Position numbers and translations under genes: made by a program
Source: Corella eumyota
Taxonomy: Eukaryota > Chordata > Ascidiacea > Phlebobranchia > Corellidae
NCBI GenBank assembly: GCA_963082875.1
Contig: OY720097.1
Coordinates: 13,214,501 to 13,278,500 of the forward strand
Direction: 5' to 3'
DNA length: 64,000 bases
Shown here: piece after piece, positions 57,101 through 64,000 of the stretch
How positions within the stretch are numbered: position 1 is the first letter of the stretch
Layout of the letters: the number at the start of each line of letters is the position of its first letter
The notes under the pieces: generated by a model
What the model was told of the DNA's origin: nothing
What the model saw: only the letters and a program-made list of their open reading frames with translations
Database searches by the model: none

Positions 57101-60100
57101 GTGCAATACCGAAATCAAATTCGAAAATCATTGTCTTCTACTAGAGATAACGCTCTGAACTTGATAATGTTTATATCATTACCAGCACCAATCCAAGTAC
57201 AACACCAAAATCGAATTCGTAGATCATTGTCTTCTACAAGAGATAACACTCTAAACTTGATAATGTTTATGTCTTTACCAGCACCAATCCAAGTGCAATA
57301 CCAAAATCGAATTCGAAGATCATTGTCTTCTACTAGAAATGACACTATGATATTGATGATGTTCATTCCTTTCCCAGCACCAATTCATGTACAACACAAG
57401 AATCGAATTCGAAGATCATTGGTTTCTTCTAGAGATGACACTACGAAATTGATAATGTTCATGTCTTTACCAACACCAATCCAAGTACAATACCAAAAAC
57501 GAAATCGAAGATCATTGTCTTCTACTATAAATGACACTATGAAATTGATGATGGTCATGAGATTACCAGCACCAATCCAAGTGCAATACCAAAATCGAAT
57601 TCGAAGATCATTGTCTTCTACAAGAGATAACACTCTGAACTTGATAATGTTTATGTCTTTACCAGCACCAATCCAAGTGCAATACCAAAATCGAATTCGA
57701 AGATCATTGTCTTCTACTAGAAATGACACTATGAAATTGATGATGTTCATGGGATTACCCGCACCAATCCAAGTACAGCACCGAAATCAAATTCGAAAAT
57801 CATTGTCTTCTACTAGAGATAACGCTCTGAACTTGATAATGTTTATATCATTACCAGCACCAATCCAAGTACAACACCAAAATCGAATTCGTAGATCATT
57901 GTCTTCTACAAGAGATAACACTCTAAACTTGATAATGTTTATGTCTTTACCAGCACCAATCCAAGTGCAATACCAAAAACGAAATCGAAGATCATTGTCT
58001 TCTACTATAAATGACACTATGAAATTGATGATGGTCATGGGATTACCAGCACCAATCCAAGTGCAATACCAAAATCGAATTCGAAGATCATTGTCTTTTA
58101 CAAGAGATAACACTCTGAACTTGATCATGTTTATGTCTTTACCAGCACCAATCCAAGTGCAATACCAAAATCGAATTCGAAGATCGTTGTCTTCTACTAG
58201 AAATGACACTATGAAATTGATGATGTTCATGGGATTGCCAGCATCAATCCAAGTACAGCACCGAAATCGACTTCGAAAATCATTGTCTTCTACTAGAGAT
58301 AACGCTCTGAACTTGATAATGTTTATATCATTACCAGCACCAATCCAAGTACAACACCAAAATCGAATTCGAAGATCATTGTCTTCTACTAGAAATGACA
58401 CTATGAAATTAATGATGTTCATTGGATTACCAGCACCAATCCAAGTGCAATACCAAAATCGAATTCGACGATCATTGTCTTCTACTAGAAATGACACTAT
58501 GAAATTGATGATGTTCATGCCTTTCCCAGCACCAATTTATGTACAACACAAGAATCGAATTCGAAGATCATTGGTTTCTTCTAGAGTTGACACTACGAAA
58601 TTGATAATGTTCACGTCTTTACCAACACCAATCCAAGTACAATACCAAAAACGAAATCGAAGATCATTGTCTTCTACTATAAATGACACTATGAAATTGA
58701 TGATGGTCATGGGATTAACAGCACCAATCCAAGTGCAATACCAAAATCGAATTCGAAGATCATTGTCTTCTACAAGAGATAACACTCTGAACTTGATAAT
58801 GTTTATGTCTTTACCACCACTAATCCAAGTAAAATACCGATATCAAATTCGAAGATCATTGTCTTTTACTAGAAATGACACTATGAAATTGATGATGTTC
58901 ATGCCTTTCCCAGCACCAATTCATGTACAACACAAGAATCGAATTCGAAGATCATTGGTTTCTTCTAGAGTTGACACTACGAAATTGATAATGTTCACGT
59001 CTTTACCAACACCAATCCAAGTACAATACCAAAAACGAAATCGAAGATCATTGTCTTCTACTATATATGACACTATGAAATTGATAATGTTCACGTCTTT
59101 ACCAACACCAATCCAAGTGCAATACCAAAATCGAATTCGAAGATCATTGTCTTCTACTAGAAATGACACTATGAAATTGATGATGGTCATGGGATTACCA
59201 GCACCAATCCAAGTGCAATACCAAAATCGAATTCGAAGATCATTGTCTTCTACAAGAGATACCACTCTGAACTTGATAATGTTTATGTCTTTACCAGCAC
59301 CAATCCAAGTGCAATACCAAAATCGAATTCGAAGATCATTGTCTTCTACTAGAAATGACACTATGAAATTGATGATGTTCATGCCTTTCCCAGCACCAAT
59401 TCATGTACAACACAAGAATCGAATTCGAAGATCATTGGTTTCTTCTAAAGATGACACTACGAAATTGATAATGTTCATGTCTTTACCAACACCAATCCAA
59501 GTGCAATACCAAAATCGAATTCGAAGATCATTGTCTTCTACAAGAGATACCACTCTGAACTTGATAATGTTTATGTCTTTACCAGGACCAATCCAAGTGC
59601 AATACCAAAATCGAATTCGAAGATCATTGTCTTCTACTAGAAATGACAGTATGAAATTGATGATGGTCATGGGATTACCAGCACCAATCCAAGTGCAATA
59701 CCAAAATCGAATTCGAAGATCATTGTCTTCTACTAGAAATGACACTATGAAATTGATGATGGTCATGGAATTACCAGCACCAATCCAAGTGCAATACCAA
59801 AATCGAATTCGAAGATCATTGTCTTCTACTAGAAATGACACTATGAAATTGATGATGTTCATGGGATTACCAGCACCAATCCAAGTACAGCACCGAAATC
59901 GAATTCGAAAATCATTGTCTTCTACTAGAGATAACGCTCTGAACTTGATAATGTTTATATCATTACCAACACCAATCCAAGTACAACACCAAATTCGAAT
60001 TCGAAGATCATTGTCTTCTACTAGAAATGACACTATGAAATTGATGATGGTCATGGTATTTCCAGCACCAATCCAAGTGCAATACCAAAATCGAATTCGA

Positions 60101-63100
60101 AGATCATTGTCTTCTACTAGAAATGACACTATGAAATTGATGATGTTCATGCCTTTCCCAGCACCAATTCATGTACAACACAAGAATCGAATTCGAAGAT
60201 CATTGGTTTCTTCTAGAGTTGACACTATGAAATTGATATTGTTCACGTCTTTACCAACACCAATCCAAGTACAATACCAAAAACGAAATCGAAGATCATT
60301 GTCTTCTACTATAAATGACACTATGAAATTGATAATGGTCATGGGATTAACAGCACCAATCCAAGTGCAATACCAAAATCGAATTCGAAGATCATTGTCT
60401 TCTACAAGAGATAACACTCTGAACTTGATAATGTTTATGTCTTTACCACCACTAATCCAAGTAAAATACCAAAACCGAATTCGAAGATCATTGTCTTTTA
60501 CTAGAAATGACACTATGAAATTAATGATGTTCATGGGATTACCAGCACCAATCCAAGTGCAATACCAAAATCGAATTCGAAGATCATTGTCTTCTACAAG
60601 AGATACCACTCTGAACTTGATAATGTTTATGTCTTTACTAGCACCAATCCAAGTGCAATACCAAAATCGAATTCGAAGATCATTGTCTTCTACTAGAAAT
60701 GACACTATGAAATTGATGATGTTCATGCCTTTCCCAGCACCAATTCATGTACAACACAAGAATCGAATTCGAAGATCATTGGTTTCTTCTAAAGATGACA
60801 CTACGAAATTGATAATGTTCATGTCTTTACCAACACCAATCCAAATGCAATACCAAAATCGAATTCGAAGATCATTGTCTTCTACAAGAGATACCACTCT
60901 GAACTTGATAATGTTTATTTCTTTACCAGCACCAATCCAAGTGCAATACCAAAATCGAATTCGAAGATCATTGTCTTCTACTAGAAATGACAGTATGAAA
61001 TTGATGATGGTCATGGGATTATCAGCACCAATCCAAGTGCAATACCAAAATCAAATTCGAAGATCATTGTTTTCTACTAGAAATGACACTATGAAATTGA
61101 TGATGGTCATGGGATTACCAGCACCAATCCAAGTGCAATACCAAAATCGAATTCGAAGATCATTGTCTTCTACTAGAAATGACACTATGAAATTGATGAT
61201 GGTCATGGAATTACCAGCACCAATCCAAGTGCAATACCAAAATCGAATTCGAAGATCATTGTCTTCTACTAGAAATGACACTATGAAATTGATGATGTTC
61301 ATGGGATTACCAGCACCAATCCAAGTACAGCACCGAAATCGAATTCGAAAATCATTGTCTTCTACTAGAGATAACGCTCTGAACTTGATAATGTTTATAT
61401 CATTACCAACACCAATCCAAGTACAACACCAAAATCGAATTCGAAGATCATTGTCTTCTACTAGAAATGACACTATGAAATTGATGATGGTCATGGTATT
61501 TCCAGCACCAATCCAAGTGCAATACCAAAATCGAATTCGAAGATCATTGTCTTCTACTAGAAATGACACTATGAAATTGATGATGTTCATGCCTTTCCCA
61601 GCACCAATTCATGTACAACACAAGAATCGAATTCGAAGATCATTGGTTTCTTCTAGAGTTGACACTACGAAATTGATATTGTTCACGTCTTTACCAACAC
61701 CAATCCAAGTACAATACCAAAAACGAAATCGAAGATCATTGTCTTCTACTATAAATGACACTATGAAATTGATAATGGTCATGGGATTAACAGCACCAAT
61801 CCAAGTGCAATACCAAAATCGAATTCGAAGATCATTGTCTTCTACAAGAGATAACACTCTGAACTTGATAATGTTTATGTCTTTACCACCACTAATCCAA
61901 GTAAAATACCAAAACCGAATTCGAAGATCATTGTCTTTTACTAGAAATGACACTATGAAATTAATGATGTTCATGGGATTACCAGCACCAATCCAAGTGC
62001 AATACCAAAATCGAATTCGAAGATCATTGTCTTCTACTAGAAATGACACTATGAAATTGATGATGTTCATGCCTTTCCCAGCACCAATTCATGTACAACA
62101 CCAAAATCGAATTCGAAGATCATTGGTTTCTTCTAGAGTTGACACTACGAAATTGATATTGTTCATGTCTTTACCAACACCAATCCAAGTACAATACCGA
62201 AAACGAAATCGAAGATCATTGTCTTCTACTATAAATGACACTATGAAATTGATAATGGTCATGGGATTAACAGCACCAATCCAAGTGCAATACCAAAATC
62301 GAATTCGAAGATCATTGTCTTCTACTAGAAATGACACTATGAAATTGATGATGTTCATGCCTTTCCCAGCACCAATTCATGTACAACACAAGAATCGAAT
62401 TCGAAGATCATTGGTTTCTTCTAGAGTTGACACTACGAAATTGATAATGTTCACGTCTTTACCAACACCAATCCAAGTACAATACCAAAAACGAAATCGA
62501 AGATCATTGTCTTCTACTATAAATGACACTATGAAATTGATGATGGTCATGGGATTAACAGCACCAATCCAAGTGCAATACCAAAATCGAATTCGAAGAT
62601 CATTATCTTCTACTAGAAATGACACTATGAAATTGATGATGGTCATGGGATTACCAGCACCAATCCAAGTGCAATACCAAAATCGAATTCGAAGATCATC
62701 GTCTTCTACAAGAGATACCACTCTGAACTTGATAATGTTTATGTCTTTACCAGCACCAATCCAAGTGCAATACCAAAATCGAATTCGAAGATCATTGTCT
62801 TCTACTAGAAATGACACTATGAAATTGATGATGTTCATGCCTTTCCCAGCACCAATTCATGTACAACACAAGAATCGAATTCGAAGATCATTGGTTTCTT
62901 CTAGAGTTGAAACTACGAAATTGATAATCTTCACGTCTTTACCAACACCAATCCAAGTACAATACCAAAAACGAAATCGAAGATCATTGTCTTCTACTAT
63001 AAATGACACTATGAAATTGATAATGGTCATGGGATTAACAGCACCAATCCAAGTGCAATACCAAAATCGAATTCGAAGATCATTGTCTTCTACAAGAGAT

Positions 63101-64000
63101 AACACTCTGAACTTGATAATGTTTATGTCTTTACCACCACTAATCCAAGTAAAATACCGATATCAAATTCGAAGATCATTGTCTTTTACTAGAAATGACA
63201 CTATGAAATTAATGATGTTCATGGGATTACCAGCACCAATCCAAGTGCAATACCAAAATCGAATTCGAAGATCATTGTCTTCTACTAGAAATGACACTAT
63301 GAAATTGATGATGTTCATGCCTTTCCCAGCACCAATTCATGTACAACACAAGAATCGAATTCGAAGATCATTGGTTTCTTCTAGAGTTGACACTACGAAA
63401 TTGATAATGTTCACGTCTTTACCAACACCAATCCAAGTACAATACCAAAAACGAAATCGAAGATCATTGTCTTCTACTATAAATGACACTATGAAATTGA
63501 TGATGGTCATGGGATTAACAGCACCAATCCAAGTGCAATACCAAAATCGAATTCGAAGATCATTATCTTCTACTAGAAATGACACTATGAAATTGATGAT
63601 GGTCATGGGATTACCAGCACCAATCCAAGTGCAATACCAAAATCGAATTCGAAGATCATCGTCTTCTACAAGAGATACCACTCTGAACTTGATAATGTTT
63701 ATGTCTTTACCAGCACCAATCCAAGTGCAATACCAAAATCGAATTCGAAGATCATTGTCTTCTACTAGAAATTACACTATGAAATTGATGATGTTCATGC
63801 CTTTCCCAGCACCAATTCATGTACAACACAAGAATCGAATTCGAAGATCATTGGTTTCTTCTAGAGTTGACACTACGAAATTGATAATGTTCACGTCTTT
63901 ACCAACACCAATCCAAGTGCAATACCAAAATCGAATTCAAAGATCATCGTCTTCTACAAGAGATACCACTCTGAACTTGATAATGTTTATGTCTTTACTA
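24156..64000 (+). CDS. Giant secreted EGF/SEA repeat protein with a >34.5-kb exon (3' end outside window)
   Basis: Unnamed protein of at least 12,186 residues. Exons: 24156-24225, 25607-25735, 25835-25975, 26422-26878, 27031-27554, 27681-27728, 27842-27951, 28321-28516, 28686-28815, 29005-29135, 29306-29413, then 29487 to beyond 64000, all with GT-AG borders and matching phases. Exon 1 is a signal peptide (MKFKHILFVVCLVLALR). Exons 3-5 encode about nine EGF modules, most starting D(I/V)(D/N)EC, the calcium-binding type. Exons 7-8 form a SEA-like domain (FELTVSFDGLY; FSPGSIVLGADV contains the G-S-I-V self-cleavage type site). Exons 9-11 hold three more EGF modules. Exon 12 has no stop codon: proline-rich repeat, decayed repeats, 457-residue super-repeats, then 32-residue repeats. 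No transmembrane segment is evident in exons 1-11. Repeat regions are Cys-free as far as I see and strongly basic. Intron 1 (1.4 kb) holds nothing I recognise. Function unknown; extracellular matrix, mucin-like or multi-peptide precursor roles are all possible. Confidence 0.9.
28321..28516 (+). other. SEA-like domain, second half (exon 8)
   Basis: With exon 7 (27842-27951) this exon encodes roughly 100 residues with alternating hydrophobic strands. VEVTIVSIDNLVFSPGSIVL, then GADVTLVN, resembles the last two strands of SEA domains, where cleavage occurs at G|S in a G-S-(V/I)-V turn. SEA next to EGF modules is a common membrane-mucin arrangement. The assignment is by pattern only. Confidence 0.6.
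29507..30298 (+). repeat. Proline-rich tandem repeat, 21/22 residues
   Basis: Start of the giant exon. The unit is 63 bases (later 66), coding PPPPPPFIDNQ then VTSRPPPPIM, with later copies reading FIDDQVTTRPPPPPFM. About a dozen units, degenerating at the 3' end to IIDDNDSTIPLPPLI. Size steps of three bases (one extra proline) keep the frame. Minus-strand Gly/Trp-rich ORFs here are antisense shadows. Confidence 0.9.
30299..32139 (+). repeat. Decayed repeat zone of the giant exon
   Basis: About 1.8 kb in the same open frame with no obvious period in DNA. The protein has spaced echoes of the downstream unit, for example LPHFMLVPFLQIAPFSKLIQ, FKSAILVPSLQTMSIL and RNPLMPMLLLQTIALIK, spaced by roughly 30-40 residues. 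The first 500 bases contain the last cysteines (VYGVNCHK, ITCRLPPPY, KEKCVKH). Best read as old, diverged copies of the 35-residue unit joined to a unique linker. No splice site is needed to leave this zone. Confidence 0.65.
32140..51589 (+). repeat. 457-residue (1,371-bp) super-repeat array, about 14 copies
   Basis: A marker segment (HLQKPNLKSIL) recurs near 33005, 34376, 35747, 37113, 38480, 39851, 41219, 42581, 43952, 45323, 46688, 48059, 49424 and 50792: spacings of about 1,362-1,371 bases, the precisely measured ones all divisible by three. One full copy resolves into 13 subunits of 32, 36, 37, 33, 35, 36, 36, 36, 31, 36, 36, 37 and 36 residues, summing to 457. The subunit theme is D-T-F-K-S-L-I-P-V-P-L-L, then Q-T-x-P-L-L, a basic stretch (K-H-L-x-K-P-x) and K-S-L-L. 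Copies are nearly identical inside the array and most diverged at both ends. The frame stays open throughout. Confidence 0.95.
51590..64000 (+). repeat. 32-residue (96-bp) repeat array with furin-type sites, about 129 copies
   Basis: Continues the same reading frame to the window end. The consensus unit is NDTMKLMMFMG, then LPAPIQVQYQN, then RIRRSLSSTR. Most units carry R-x-R-R-S (RIRRS or KRNRRS), with some R-I-R-K-S or R-x-Q-R-S. N-D-T gives a potential N-glycosylation site in many units. A variant unit (MPFPAPIHVQHKN, then RIRRSLVSSRVDT) recurs at multiples of 96 bases (288, 480, 576, 864) and marks higher-order blocks. One 30-residue unit (QHRNRRSMSS) interrupts the period twice, 1,050 bases apart, without breaking the frame. 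The array is still running at base 64000. Confidence 0.95.

Noticed and set aside
51550-63681. Many minus-strand ORFs of 60-409 codons in the 96-bp array (reading IINFIVSFLVEDNDLRIRF and similar)
   Set aside because: They are antisense readings of the 32-residue repeat. They are broken by stops in every higher-order block, whereas the plus frame is open throughout and joined to upstream exons.
32140-64000. Non-coding satellite DNA, or tandem copies of a transposon
   Set aside because: No terminal repeats or transposon proteins. The single open frame and three-base indel rule show protein-level constraint.

Overview
This window is eukaryotic and almost certainly from an animal. It is very AT-rich, has spliced genes with GT-AG introns, and encodes clear metazoan orthologues: a Frizzled receptor, STN1, focadhesin, AVL9, Staufen and mitochondrial alanyl-tRNA synthetase. 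The Frizzled looks like the FZD3/6 class. Several genes are (nearly) intronless with a 3' splice acceptor just before the ATG, which suggests spliced-leader trans-splicing. A tunicate is my best guess, but the sequence does not prove it.

Layout. 1-2324 (-): first five coding exons of a Frizzled receptor, running off the left edge. 2325-6208: gene-poor. 6209-7228 (+): STN1, tail-to-tail with FOCAD (7450-13010, -), which is followed upstream by AVL9 (14106-16337, -). 16810-17383: a fold-back DNA element with an apparent 8-bp target-site duplication, between the 5' ends of AVL9 and STAU. 17765-18997 (+): a short Staufen. 19260-23289 (-): mitochondrial alanyl-tRNA synthetase in 14 exons, all reconstructed here with consistent phases; its editing-domain motifs are missing. 

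24156-64000 (+) is the striking part. A secreted protein starts with a signal peptide, about nine EGF modules, a SEA-like domain and three more EGF modules on eleven ordinary exons. It then enters a twelfth exon at 29487 that stays open, without one stop codon, to the end of the window: at least 34,514 bases and about 11,500 codons. The exon holds, in order, a proline-rich 21/22-residue repeat, a zone of decayed repeats, about 14 copies of a 457-residue super-repeat (itself 13 units of 31-37 residues), and about 129 copies of a 32-residue repeat, most with a furin-type R-I-R-R-S site. Length differences between copies are multiples of three, so the repeats have evolved as protein. The protein is at least 12,186 residues in this window and its end is not seen.

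The other genes are unrelated housekeeping or signalling genes (Wnt/planar polarity, telomere maintenance, mRNA surveillance, secretory traffic, RNA localisation, mitochondrial translation), each with its own promoter. No operon-like link is evident apart from close tail-to-tail and head-to-head spacing.
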